Position numbers and translations under genes: made by a program. DNA of 64,000 nt from Aequorivita lipolytica. GTDB taxonomy: Bacteria > Bacteroidota > Bacteroidia > Flavobacteriales > Flavobacteriaceae. Below, in pieces: positions 42,490 through 51,644 of the stretch. Numbering within the stretch: position 1 is the first letter of the stretch; each line of letters starts with the position of its first letter. The notes beneath the pieces were generated by a model. It saw only the letters and a program-made list of their open reading frames with translations, made no database searches and was not told the DNA's origin. The stretch is taken from the NCBI RefSeq assembly GCF_007997135.1, contig NZ_VORU01000007.1, forward strand, positions 62,001 through 126,000, written 5' to 3'.

Positions 42490-43785
42490 GTGAAAATACC
42501 ATCCTTTATACGAGGTAATTTACTTTTGAAAATGACATCGCTGAATGCGGGAGTTATTATTGTGCGGCTATTTATTTCAGCATTAGTACAGCGGTTATTG
42601 ACGGAATATGTTGGCCCCGTTGGACAATACAAAATAGGTCAGCTTAGAAGCTTATCACAGTTTTTAATGTCTGTGGCATCATTGGGAACTTTCAACGGGG
42701 TTGTAAAATATATTGCGGAATATAAAAATGATGGTGGGCAACTTCACAAATTGTTTTCCACAATCTTTGTTTTCGTGATTATTGGCGCTTCTACAACTGG
42801 ATTGCTACTTTTTATTTTTTCTGAAGAGTTAAGTGGCTATTTATTCTCAACTACAGAATTTGAGTATTTGATAAAATTAACTGCCGTTGTTGTTCCGTTT
42901 ATAGCGGTTCAAAGGGTTTTTAATGGAGTTATCAACGGTTTATCTGAGTATAAAAAATACGCCAAGATTGATCTTATAGGTTATCTTGTAAGTATAACGC
43001 TCACTGTAATTTTTCTGTTTCAATATAACTTGGATGGTGTTTTGGTGGCTATTGCCGTAACTCCGGTTATTCAAGTAGGGGTTATGCTCTTCTTTTTTTA
43101 TAAAGTATTACGCGAATATATACCTTTCAAAAACTTGAGACTGCGCGCTCCAATTGCAAAAAGTTTATTGGCCTTTACAATAATGTCCTTCGTATCGTCC
43201 ATATTACTGCCCATTGTGGAGATAGATATTCGGAGTATGCTCGATGAACGATTATCTGGAAGAGATGCTGGTATTTGGACCAATATGACCTTTATTTCTC
43301 AGAATTATATGGTTTTTTCAAGTTCCATATTTACGCTTTACGTAATTCCTAAATTTGCTGGAATTTATGATTTTGACAAATTTAAATCAGAATTATTTTC
43401 AATTTATAAAACACTTTTACCGCTATTTGCAGTGGGAATGGTTCTAATATATCTATTCAGAAATCTAATCATAGAATTGATATATCCTGGCCAAATAGAA
43501 ATGGCTTCTCTTTTTAAATGGCAGCTTATGGGCGATTTTGTCCGCTTGGCTTCACTGGTGTTGGCACATCAGTTTTTGGCTAAAAAGTTGGTTCTCAATT
43601 TTATATTCACCGAAATTTTATCACTTTCAGTATTTTATGGCTTAGCTTACTTTTTGGTTGGGAAATATGAAGTAGAAGGTGTGGTAATAGCACATTTTAT
43701 TAGGTGCTTAATTACTTTCTGTGTAATATTATATTTGGTAATACGCTATTTTAGGAAACAAGAAAATAAATTAAAGATCAATTAA
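42490..43785 (+). CDS. polysaccharide flippase (Wzx/O-antigen translocase type)
   Basis: The GTG at 42490 directly follows the preceding TAG. The 431-residue protein has about 12 membrane helices and the MOP-superfamily Wzx pattern (LNAGVIIVRLFISALVQRLL, GQYKIGQLRSLSQF, LASLGTFNGVVKYI-like segment). Such proteins flip undecaprenyl-linked oligosaccharides across the inner membrane. The order aminotransferase-flippase is common in O-antigen loci. Confidence 0.85.
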   Translation: MKIPSFIRGNLLLKMTSLNAGVIIVRLFISALVQRLLTEYVGPVGQYKIGQLRSLSQFLMSVASLGTFNGVVKYIAEYKNDGGQLHKLFSTIFVFVIIGASTTGLLLFIFSEELSGYLFSTTEFEYLIKLTAVVVPFIAVQRVFNGVINGLSEYKKYAKIDLIGYLVSITLTVIFLFQYNLDGVLVAIAVTPVIQVGVMLFFFYKVLREYIPFKNLRLRAPIAKSLLAFTIMSFVSSILLPIVEIDIRSMLDERLSGRDAGIWTNMTFISQNYMVFSSSIFTLYVIPKFAGIYDFDKFKSELFSIYKTLLPLFAVGMVLIYLFRNLIIELIYPGQIEMASLFKWQLMGDFVRLASLVLAHQFLAKKLVLNFIFTEILSLSVFYGLAYFLVGKYEVEGVVIAHFIRCLITFCVILYLVIRYFRKQENKLKIN

Positions 43786-43792
43786 TAAAGAC

Positions 43793-44353
43793 GTGAAGAA
43801 TTTTTTAATAAAAATATATCGCTCTTTAAGAATATTCAAGTATTCCTTCCTTTCAAATAATAGGAATAAAGAAGGAAATTATACTGCCCATCAACCTGTA
43901 CTTAGCAATGGTCTGGGCAGATTGGTATTTGGCTCCAATGTTAATTTTGGAGTTATAAACTCTCCTAAATTCTATAGTTCCTATGCTTATATTGAGGCAA
44001 GAACCCAAAATGCAACTATAACTTTTGGTGACAATGTTCATATAAATAACGCTTGTTCAATAATATCTGAAAAGCAAATAACCATTGCCAATAATGTTTT
44101 GATCGGATATAATTGCCAAATAGCAGATAGTGACTTTCATGATTTAAATAAAAATAATAGGCTCCAAACAGATCCTTTTCCGCAGGAAGTAATTGTTAGC
44201 GAAAATGTCTTTATTGGTAATAATGTAACAATTCTAAAAGGAGTTGTAATAGGCGCAAATACGGTCGTTGCCAATGGATCTATTGTTACAAAGAGCTTTC
44301 CAGAAAATGTGATTATTGGAGGTGTTCCGGCAAAAATCTTAAAGGATCTTTAG
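43793..44353 (+). CDS. hexapeptide-repeat acyltransferase
   Basis: A GTG at 43793 starts a 186-residue protein, 7 bases after the flippase stop. The C-terminal ~120 residues show left-handed beta-helix hexapeptide repeats (ITFGDNVHINNACSII, ITIANNVLIGYNCQIAD, VFIGNNVTILKGVVIGANTVV, GGVPAKIL). The DFHDLN segment holds a likely catalytic His. It may acetylate the amino group made by the FdtB-like enzyme, or an O-acetyl position; which one cannot be told here. Confidence 0.88.
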   Translation: MKNFLIKIYRSLRIFKYSFLSNNRNKEGNYTAHQPVLSNGLGRLVFGSNVNFGVINSPKFYSSYAYIEARTQNATITFGDNVHINNACSIISEKQITIANNVLIGYNCQIADSDFHDLNKNNRLQTDPFPQEVIVSENVFIGNNVTILKGVVIGANTVVANGSIVTKSFPENVIIGGVPAKILKDL

Positions 44354-44482
44354 CTTTTCTAAATCTTTAAATATTACATTACATCTCTTATAGATTTGTG
44401 TTTCCTGTCCACATTAAGCAAAAAAAATCATCTCTTAAGATAGTCTCTACTGAATAGGGCAAAACAAGCAAGGCTTTATCAT

Positions 44483-44490
44483 TACCTTTG
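44483..44490 (+). promoter_or_regulatory. -7 box upstream of hypothetical gene
   Basis: TACCTTTG matches TAnnTTTG exactly, 26 bases before the ATG at 44516. No clear -33 TTG is present. Confidence 0.45.
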
Positions 44491-44515
44491 CAGGAAATTT
44501 TTTCAAAATTGTTTT

Positions 44516-45499
44516 ATGTCCCTAACACTTTTTAATCCATTTGAAGATTTAATTTTTGACGAACATTTTTGCTTCCTCTCGGGCAAATTGACAACGGAAA
44601 CTATGAGCGTTTTCCCCGGATGGCTGATGGATCATTTTAAGTTCGGTGAAGAAAAGATTGAGATGATGGACAAAACCAAATCCTACACTTATTCCGATCT
44701 TGAATTGCCCTGTTCTCTCGAAGTAAAAGAGGCTTTCGAGGAGTTGGATTTAAAAATTCAAGCGGCCTACAAAGGAGGTTTTGAAGGAATGGCATCTCTA
44801 GACGAAGAGCTTATTTTCCAATGGACCGGTAGGATAGTTTATGGCCTATTATACTACGAGATGGTTTATGAAAGAGACAGACTTCTAAAAAAAGGTGAGG
44901 ATTTTCAGCTTTCTGCAGTTCTAAAGGAACGCTTTGGTAATTTTCATTTAATGCTCCAATCACTTATAGAACCAGTTTCTTTTGTTGGAAAAAAACCTTG
45001 GAGCATCAGCATTTTTCAGCTGAAATATTCATCAGATATTTTTAGCTATCGCGATGATACCGTAAACTTAATGTTCTCCATGGGCGTAAATGGTTTTGGA
45101 ATCATAGCGTGCTTGCAGGACAATGGTGTAATTGGGGAGAAACAAAAAGATATACTCGATAAAATTAAAAGCCACACGCTACATCCCATTCAGTTTGAAG
45201 AGCTATACGCTAGATTTCATTATTCAGATTATATATATCAATATAAGGCTGAATACAAAATTGAAAACCAAGATGATGGCATTAAAATAGAAGCGCTTCC
45301 GGCTAAAGTTATTGGCAGCAAACCCCTATTTGGGTTTTGGGATGAGAATATATTTGCCCAACTACTTGCAAATTATTGGCAAGTCTATGGTATTGAAAGA
45401 GAAGATATTCTCAAATTCCAAAAACCACCGCTTAGTTTTCTTGAAAATCCATATTCAAAGGATTTTATTAATCCGGAATCCATTGATTTGCCGTTTTAA
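44516..45499 (+). CDS. conserved hypothetical protein, 327 aa
   Basis: This is a soluble protein without signal peptide or membrane segment. Recognisable blocks are FLSGKLTTETMSVFPGWLMD, a QWTGRIVYGLLYYEMVYER segment and a C-terminal PPLSFLENPYSKDF. I do not recognise a named family, though the style fits widespread Bacteroidota cytoplasmic proteins of unknown function. It has its own -7 box and is convergent (stops overlap) with the next glycosyltransferase, so it is probably independent of the glycan operons. Confidence 0.7.
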   Translation: MSLTLFNPFEDLIFDEHFCFLSGKLTTETMSVFPGWLMDHFKFGEEKIEMMDKTKSYTYSDLELPCSLEVKEAFEELDLKIQAAYKGGFEGMASLDEELIFQWTGRIVYGLLYYEMVYERDRLLKKGEDFQLSAVLKERFGNFHLMLQSLIEPVSFVGKKPWSISIFQLKYSSDIFSYRDDTVNLMFSMGVNGFGIIACLQDNGVIGEKQKDILDKIKSHTLHPIQFEELYARFHYSDYIYQYKAEYKIENQDDGIKIEALPAKVIGSKPLFGFWDENIFAQLLANYWQVYGIEREDILKFQKPPLSFLENPYSKDFINPESIDLPF

Positions 45500-46635
45500 G
45501 ACGTTTCCCAAAAAGCGAGATATTTTTTGGCGATAGAAATATAATTGTGCTCCCTTTCAATAAATTTCCGTGCATTGATTGAAATGAAAGATATTTTTTC
45601 AGGATTTAAAATTAAAAGTTCCATTTTACGGAATAAATAATCCACATCCGGAATGGCGTTTATGCAAACTTCGTCTTCCTTTAAATTGTAATTATCCAAA
45701 AACTCTTTTTCAGCACCTGTAAAAACAACCTTCCCTTTTGCCATTGCTTCCAGCGCATTATAACCTTGGTCAAAAGCAAACACTTGGTCCAAAATAATAT
45801 GCGCAGCATTGTATTTTTCAATATACTCAGAATACGCAATGTTTTCAACAGTAATAACTTCAACTTTTGATGGATATTTTTGTTGAAGTTTTTCAAGTGC
45901 CGCTTCAAAATAATCGTTTCCTTTCTTAAAATAATTAGCGCGATTGATACCGTGGAAGATGGTTATTTTTTTTTCTGAAGCAAATGGTTTAAATTTTAAT
46001 TTTTCAGTATTTACAGGATTTGGAATCAACCCTAAATACTTTTCATTTCCCTGCAGTGGAATGTCATAATCCAGATCGGAAGCAATTATTCCGTCAACTT
46101 TTTCAAAAACAAATTGGTGCAAATCTTTGTATTCAGGTTTTAAATATTTCAGCACCGGAAAAAATTCTTTTTCAGAAATTTTACCTTCAAAAAAGGGAGT
46201 GAAAATGGAATAGCGAAATTTCTTTTCAAAAGCATATTTCACACTTAGATAATCTGTGCCACAGGAAAGTAGAAGTAGTTTTTTATTACTTTTCTTTAAA
46301 AATGAAATGATTTCTTTTTCGTGTTTCGGCAAAATGCCCAGCGGACTTTCATTGATTAATTGAACAACATCAAAACCCTGAAATTTTTCTTTATTTTGAA
46401 AAAATTCATTTTTTAGTGCTTTTGAAGTAATATTAATTCCAAAAAGTTTAAAAAACAAAACCTTCACTTTTTTTGAAAAACCAGAATCATATTTTGGTTG
46501 CAGCAAAACATCTGAAGGGAAACTCTTAAAGCCGTCACCTGTTGAAACAAGCGTTACTTCGTGACCCAATGCCAGCAATCCTTCCTTTAAAGAGTTGTGC
46601 AACCTGCTGTATTCGCCCACTAAAAGTATTTTCAT
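45496..46635 (-). CDS. GT-B glycosyltransferase (family 4-like)
   Basis: The ATG at 46635 gives MKILLVGEYSRLHNSLKEGL, the natural start of a GT-B N-domain; an upstream ATG adds 12 unlikely residues. The 379-residue protein has the C-domain features IFHGINR, AHIILDQVFAFDQGYNALEAMAKGKVVF (the E-x7-E-like region), and LL-rich C-terminus. It transfers a sugar to a lipid-linked glycan; donor and acceptor are unknown. It is divergent from the next GT4 gene with a 44-base gap. Confidence 0.82.
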   Translation of the reverse strand: MKILLVGEYSRLHNSLKEGLLALGHEVTLVSTGDGFKSFPSDVLLQPKYDSGFSKKVKVLFFKLFGINITSKALKNEFFQNKEKFQGFDVVQLINESPLGILPKHEKEIISFLKKSNKKLLLLSCGTDYLSVKYAFEKKFRYSIFTPFFEGKISEKEFFPVLKYLKPEYKDLHQFVFEKVDGIIASDLDYDIPLQGNEKYLGLIPNPVNTEKLKFKPFASEKKITIFHGINRANYFKKGNDYFEAALEKLQQKYPSKVEVITVENIAYSEYIEKYNAAHIILDQVFAFDQGYNALEAMAKGKVVFTGAEKEFLDNYNLKEDEVCINAIPDVDYLFRKMELLILNPEKISFISINARKFIEREHNYISIAKKYLAFWETS

Positions 46636-46679
46636 AAAAGCTATATTTGCCTTGTGCAACCAAAAATACACAATAATTA

Positions 46680-47792
46680 ATGATGCCTGCTGAAAAGAAA
46701 TTCAAAGTATGCCTTGTTTCCATTTCGCTTGCAAAAGGCGGTTTGGAGCGGTCTTGCGCTATGCTTTCACAAATGCTTGAAGCGCACAGTCATGAAGTGC
46801 ATTTGGTAATATTGAACGATGAAATTGATTACCCTTTCAGTGGAAAAATGCTGAATCTGGGAAAACTGAAAAGTGGAAATGATTCTATGGTGAAGCGAAT
46901 GCTGCGTTTCAGAAAATTTCGAAATTATCTAAAAAAGGAAGCCTTTGATGTAATTATAGATCACCGCCCCAAAAATAACTTTGATCGCGAACTTTTTTAT
47001 TCGAAATACATCTACCGCGAAATGAAAAAGATTTATGTGGTGCACAGTTCCAAAAAGACGGAATATCTTACTGAAAATCCGTCGGCATTTTCAAAAATCT
47101 GTCAAAATAACATTTTTAACGTCGCGGTATCGAAATATATTGAAGAAGAAATTTTAAAAAAGGAAGGAGTAAACAATTCCATAACAATCCACAATGCCTT
47201 CGATCCTGCTTGGGTAGAGGAAAACGAAGCACTTCCTGAAATACTTCAAAATAAAAAGTACATACTTTCTTACGGAAGATTGGACGATTCCATAAAGGAT
47301 TTTTCGTTTTTGATCGAAGCTTTTTCGCAATCAAAAGTTTGGGAAAAGGGTTTTCAACTCGTTATTTTGGGCGATGGAACGGATAAAGAAAGACTTCAAA
47401 AGTTGGCTGCATCGAAAGATTGTGCACGTCAAATTTTATTTCTTCCCTTTGAAAGAAATCCGTTCAATATTATAAAAAACGCACGTTGTGTGACGCTCAC
47501 CAGCAAATATGAAGGTTTCCCAATGGTGCTCGTAGAATCACTTTCTTTGGGAACGCCCGTGGTTTCTCTGGATATTGTTTCTGGACCTTCGGAAATTGTG
47601 CAGCACGAAAAAAACGGTTTGCTCATTCCCGAAAGAAACCTATCTTTATTTGCCAATGCTTTGCGGAAAATTTGTTTTGAAGACAAGTTTTATAGCGAAA
47701 TTAAACCCAATACAAAACCCTCCGTGGCTCGGTTTTCAATGGCAAACCTAGCTGAAAAATGGAACTCATTATTGCAAGATGGATTACACTAA
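46680..47792 (+). CDS. family 4 glycosyltransferase
   Basis: This 370-residue protein has the GT-B motifs SLAKGGLERSCAMLSQML (N-domain glycine loop), SYGRLDDSIKDFSFLIEAF, LVILGDGTDKERL and the C-domain SKYEGFPMVLVESLSLGTPV (EX7E). Two starts are possible (ATG 46680 or 46683). It overlaps the FdtA-like gene by 14 bases, so glycosyl transfer and amino-sugar synthesis are coupled. Confidence 0.92.
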   Translation: MMPAEKKFKVCLVSISLAKGGLERSCAMLSQMLEAHSHEVHLVILNDEIDYPFSGKMLNLGKLKSGNDSMVKRMLRFRKFRNYLKKEAFDVIIDHRPKNNFDRELFYSKYIYREMKKIYVVHSSKKTEYLTENPSAFSKICQNNIFNVAVSKYIEEEILKKEGVNNSITIHNAFDPAWVEENEALPEILQNKKYILSYGRLDDSIKDFSFLIEAFSQSKVWEKGFQLVILGDGTDKERLQKLAASKDCARQILFLPFERNPFNIIKNARCVTLTSKYEGFPMVLVESLSLGTPVVSLDIVSGPSEIVQHEKNGLLIPERNLSLFANALRKICFEDKFYSEIKPNTKPSVARFSMANLAEKWNSLLQDGLH

Positions 47793-48192
47793 AATAGACG
47801 ACATAGATTTAAGGGACATCCCAAAAATAACCGATCCAAGAGGTAATCTTTCGGTAATTGAGGGCGATTTGTTGCCCTATGCCGTTCAGCGGGTATATTA
47901 TTTGTACGATGTGCCAAGCGACGCCTATCGCGGCGGTCATTCGCACAAGGAGCAGCAGGAATTTTTAATAGCCTTAAGCGGAAGTTTTGAGGTGATTCTG
48001 GATGATGGGGAGAACAAAAAAGCAATAACGCTCAACAAACCAAATAAAGGATTGTTGATACCTACCGGAATATGGAGGGAGCTCGAGAATTTTTCCTCTG
48101 GGGCGGTGTGTTTGGTGCTTTCTTCGGGAAAATTTCTGGAAAGCGATTATATTAGGGAATATGAAGATTTTAAACTATTTAAAGGTGCCTAA
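47779..48192 (+). CDS. FdtA/QdtA-type dTDP-sugar 3,4-ketoisomerase
   Basis: This 137-residue cupin protein matches the FdtA/QdtA (WxcM C-terminal) family: ITDPRGNLSVIEGD, VQRVYYLYDVPSDAYRGGHSH with the His pair, EFLIALSGSFEV, LDDG and LLIPTGIWRELENFS. The enzyme converts dTDP-4-keto-6-deoxyglucose to a 3-keto isomer, the substrate of FdtB-type aminotransferases. Which epimer forms cannot be told from sequence by eye, so the symbol is withheld. rmlA/rmlB are not in the window. Confidence 0.9.
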   Translation: MDYTKIDDIDLRDIPKITDPRGNLSVIEGDLLPYAVQRVYYLYDVPSDAYRGGHSHKEQQEFLIALSGSFEVILDDGENKKAITLNKPNKGLLIPTGIWRELENFSSGAVCLVLSSGKFLESDYIREYEDFKLFKGA

Positions 48193-48274
48193 TCGAAGCC
48201 CGAGTTTTCATAAATTATTTTTTTTATCAGATTTTATTTATATTTAACATTCAAAATGTTAAATTAATGCAAAT

Positions 48275-50692
48275 ATGAAAAATTTAATTTTTTTGCTACT
48301 TATAACTAGTTTCTCCTTTGCTCAAAATCCGAAACTGTTTTTTCGATCAGGATTTGAGCCTAATACTGAAAGAACTCATTTGTTTTCTTACTTTGACGAT
48401 CTTATCGGTACAGACGAGAGTTATTTGTTCAATAATAATTGGGAAGATGATTTAGAATCCTCTGTAATTGAGGAGTTTCATTTAAATTATGGCGGGGGAG
48501 ATAATAATATGAGACTAGCGGAGATTATGACTGATCCTGATTTTAACTTTCCTGCAAACAATGCAATTCAGTTTTGGATAAGTGAACCCTATCTTCAAGA
48601 CGGAGCAATAAAAGGACGAGTTCAGTCGGATATAGTAATGGATCCCAATTATTTTCAAAAATTCACATACTCTGTACGGCTATTTTTGCCTAATACTCTT
48701 GAGTCATTGAAAGATAATTCATTTGATTTTGGTTGGTTTAATTTAATGGAATTTTGGAATAATCCTTCTTGGGTACCAACTAATGATCCTTACCCATTTA
48801 GTATTTCAATGAATCTTAAAAAGAACCTTAATACGGATAAACTTAGATTTGCTGTAACAGCTAGACGCCTTAATATTAATACAAATCAATGGTGGTTGGT
48901 GTGGAATGATATAAATAATGATTTTGAGGTTCCTCTTGGAAAATGGCTTACCCTTCAAGTATATTACGAAGTTGGAGATATAAATTCCGGTATTTTTAAA
49001 ATTATCTTAACTCCAGATGGAGATTCACCTATTAATTTATTTGATATCCATAACTGGACCCGACATCCTTATGATCCAGACCCAGAAGGTATTTCTGTTA
49101 TAAGCCCTTTTAAATTATATACATCTTCCGAATTAATCAACTATGTAAATAGCCAAAATGGATTTGTAAATGTATTTTGGGATGATTTTGTCTTTTGTGA
49201 TAAGCCGGGTTTAGATTTACATATAAGAAACAGTACAGAAGATTTTGGAGAGGAGCCAGATAATAATACTGAATATTTATGGAATAGTGATGATATTTGG
49301 GTTCGAAATCAGCCAGATGGAATAGAAGAACATCAAAATCCTGAATATGACCCAAATAATCCAAATTATGTTTACATTAAAATTAATAATAAAAGTTGTG
49401 ATTTTTCTTCAGGAAATGACACCTTAAAATTGTACTGGGCTAAAGCAAACACTTCTTTAAGTTGGCCACAAAATTGGGATGGGACATTGTTTATGCATGA
49501 CGACCAGAATAATCAAGATGTCGTAATGGGTGGTATAATTGGAGAAGTCCAAATACCACGTTTAAGACCAGGTGAGGATAGAACATTGCAGATAGAATGG
49601 AATGTGCCTAACCCTCAAGATTATATTTTTATTAATCCAAACCCTTGGCATTTTTGTTTACTTGCAAGAATAGAATCTTCTGATGATCCTATGATAACTG
49701 TTGAAGGAAGTTCAATTGTTGAAAATGTTAGAAATAATAATAATATTGCTTGGAAAAACACTACAATTATAGACATAATTCCTAATACTATTTCCACTTA
49801 TGGTGCTGCTGTTGCAATTGGTAATCCGTATAATGCGGAAAGTTCATTTAATTTAGAGTTAGTAAATGATAGTAATGAAACAGGAAATGCAGTTTATCAA
49901 GAAGCTGAAGTTTCAATACAAATGGATGATATAATATATGATGGATGGGTTCAAGGAGGTAGTGCTATAAGTAATATTAATAATACTCATGATGATAAAG
50001 TAAAAGCTATTATAAACAATAATGCTCAACTTGAAAATATAAATCTTGATGCTAATGAAATCGGAACAGTTTATTTATCCTTTAATTTCTTAGTAGATGA
50101 ACTTTCAAATAAAAATGAATTTAAATATCATTTAATACAAAGAAATTCAATAACTAATGAAATCATTGGCGGAGAGACTTTTGTTATAAGGAAATCTGAG
50201 AAACAAAATTTTGATGCTGATGCTGGTGACGACCAAGAAATTATGGAAAATGAAACAGTAACATTAACTGCAAATTATATCAGCGAGTCAGTAATATATA
50301 ATTGGTTCGATTCTAATGGAGATCTCATATATTCAGGCGAAGATTTTACAGTATCACCTACTTTCTCTACAACTTATAAGCTTGAAATAATAGATGTTGA
50401 TGGTTTTAAGGATTATGATTCTATTGAAGTTATTATCACTCCACATCACATAGAAAGCATATCTCCAAATCCAGTTTCAAACCTTCTTACAATTGATTAT
50501 CAAACTTTAAATGTGACTTCTGCTTACATTTCGATTGTTAATCAGAATACTGGGGTATCAAACAATTATATAATTAATCCTTCTATATCAGAAACCACTG
50601 TGGATGTTTCAAATTATCAAACCGGTATATATGAAATATTTTTGATTTGTGATGGAGATATTGTAGATAATGAAACTCTGATTAAGGAATAG
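48275..50692 (+). CDS. AT-rich T9SS cargo protein with lectin/lyase-like N-terminal domain
   Basis: This 805-residue protein has a signal peptide (about 1-16, SFAQ). Residues ~20-305 look like a jelly-roll domain of the polysaccharide-lyase or lectin type (LFFRSGFEPNTE, AIQFWISEP, VFWDDFVFCDKPG). A middle region follows, then a PKD/Ig-like domain (about 645-725: DAGDDQEIMENETVTLTAN) and a type A T9SS sorting domain (SISPNPVSNLLTIDY to the C-terminus). Codon use is much more AT-rich than its neighbours (many AAT, ATA, AAA), which suggests horizontal origin. It sits within the glycan locus. Confidence 0.85.
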   Translation: MKNLIFLLLITSFSFAQNPKLFFRSGFEPNTERTHLFSYFDDLIGTDESYLFNNNWEDDLESSVIEEFHLNYGGGDNNMRLAEIMTDPDFNFPANNAIQFWISEPYLQDGAIKGRVQSDIVMDPNYFQKFTYSVRLFLPNTLESLKDNSFDFGWFNLMEFWNNPSWVPTNDPYPFSISMNLKKNLNTDKLRFAVTARRLNINTNQWWLVWNDINNDFEVPLGKWLTLQVYYEVGDINSGIFKIILTPDGDSPINLFDIHNWTRHPYDPDPEGISVISPFKLYTSSELINYVNSQNGFVNVFWDDFVFCDKPGLDLHIRNSTEDFGEEPDNNTEYLWNSDDIWVRNQPDGIEEHQNPEYDPNNPNYVYIKINNKSCDFSSGNDTLKLYWAKANTSLSWPQNWDGTLFMHDDQNNQDVVMGGIIGEVQIPRLRPGEDRTLQIEWNVPNPQDYIFINPNPWHFCLLARIESSDDPMITVEGSSIVENVRNNNNIAWKNTTIIDIIPNTISTYGAAVAIGNPYNAESSFNLELVNDSNETGNAVYQEAEVSIQMDDIIYDGWVQGGSAISNINNTHDDKVKAIINNNAQLENINLDANEIGTVYLSFNFLVDELSNKNEFKYHLIQRNSITNEIIGGETFVIRKSEKQNFDADAGDDQEIMENETVTLTANYISESVIYNWFDSNGDLIYSGEDFTVSPTFSTTYKLEIIDVDGFKDYDSIEVIITPHHIESISPNPVSNLLTIDYQTLNVTSAYISIVNQNTGVSNNYIINPSISETTVDVSNYQTGIYEIFLICDGDIVDNETLIKE

Positions 50693-50714
50693 GATTTTTA
50701 AAAATTAGTTCAAA

Positions 50715-51644
50715 TTATTTAAAGGTGCCTAAGCGCAAGCCAAACTTCTCCAAATTATCTTTTGTTTTGGAGAGATACTTCAAAATGGTTTTGTTTTGAC
50801 GGAGCAGAAATTGTTGTTTTTTACTGAGGTTTTCCTGATTTATTTTTTGAAAATTTTTCTGAAAAGCTGTTTTGTTTCCTTCTATTTTAGCCAAAACGCA
50901 GAGCGAATATCTGTTTAGATCCAGAAATTTTTTTAGTGCGGAATTTTCTTTTTCATAAATTTCATAAGCTTCAAAATTTGCTTTTTCTTCAAACTTTTTT
51001 ACACTTTGAAATAAACTGTTTTTCCGAACCACATATGTCGCACAGACTTTTGGACTAAAAACCACTTTGTATTTGAGGCCGATTCTCACATAAAGATCAG
51101 TATCCTCACCACTTTTAATTTTTGGATTATACCATCCAATATTCTCAAAAACATCTTTTTTTAAAACTGTGGAAATACTCAACAAGATTGAATCTAATTG
51201 ACTCGCTTCAAAATAATCCACAAGAACAACATCTTTTCCAATGGTTCTAATAGAATAACTGTTTTTAAAAGTTTTTCTGTTGCGCTTAATTTCGGTAGCA
51301 GTAGCAAAAACGGATTCGTTGGGGAACTCAGTTACCAATCGATTTTGTTCTTCCAAATAGAAAGGATACCAATAATCATCAGCATCCATCAATGCAATAT
51401 AATTTGCCTCAGCTTGCTGGATTGTAAAATTTCGGGCAGCCGATGCGCCACTGTTTTCTTGTGAAAAATAACGAATACGCGGATCCTTAAATTTTAAAAT
51501 TTCGGCCTCGCTATTATCTGTGGAACCGTCGTTTAGAATCACGACTTCAAAATCAGTAAACGTCTGTGCCAAAACACTTTTTAAAGTGTCGGCAATATAA
51601 TTTTCCTTGTTAAAGACTGATATGACTACCGAAAACTTAGGCAT
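50715..51644 (-). CDS. family 2 glycosyltransferase
   Basis: This 309-residue protein has SVVISVFNKENYIADTLKSV, VVILNDGSTDNSE, SGASAARN and LMDADDYWYP, the standard GT2 nucleotide-sugar binding and DxD motifs. A predicted helical C-terminus follows. It overlaps the upstream GT2 gene by 8 bases, so the three genes 50715-53258 form one minus-strand operon. Confidence 0.92.
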   Translation of the reverse strand: MPKFSVVISVFNKENYIADTLKSVLAQTFTDFEVVILNDGSTDNSEAEILKFKDPRIRYFSQENSGASAARNFTIQQAEANYIALMDADDYWYPFYLEEQNRLVTEFPNESVFATATEIKRNRKTFKNSYSIRTIGKDVVLVDYFEASQLDSILLSISTVLKKDVFENIGWYNPKIKSGEDTDLYVRIGLKYKVVFSPKVCATYVVRKNSLFQSVKKFEEKANFEAYEIYEKENSALKKFLDLNRYSLCVLAKIEGNKTAFQKNFQKINQENLSKKQQFLLRQNKTILKYLSKTKDNLEKFGLRLGTFK

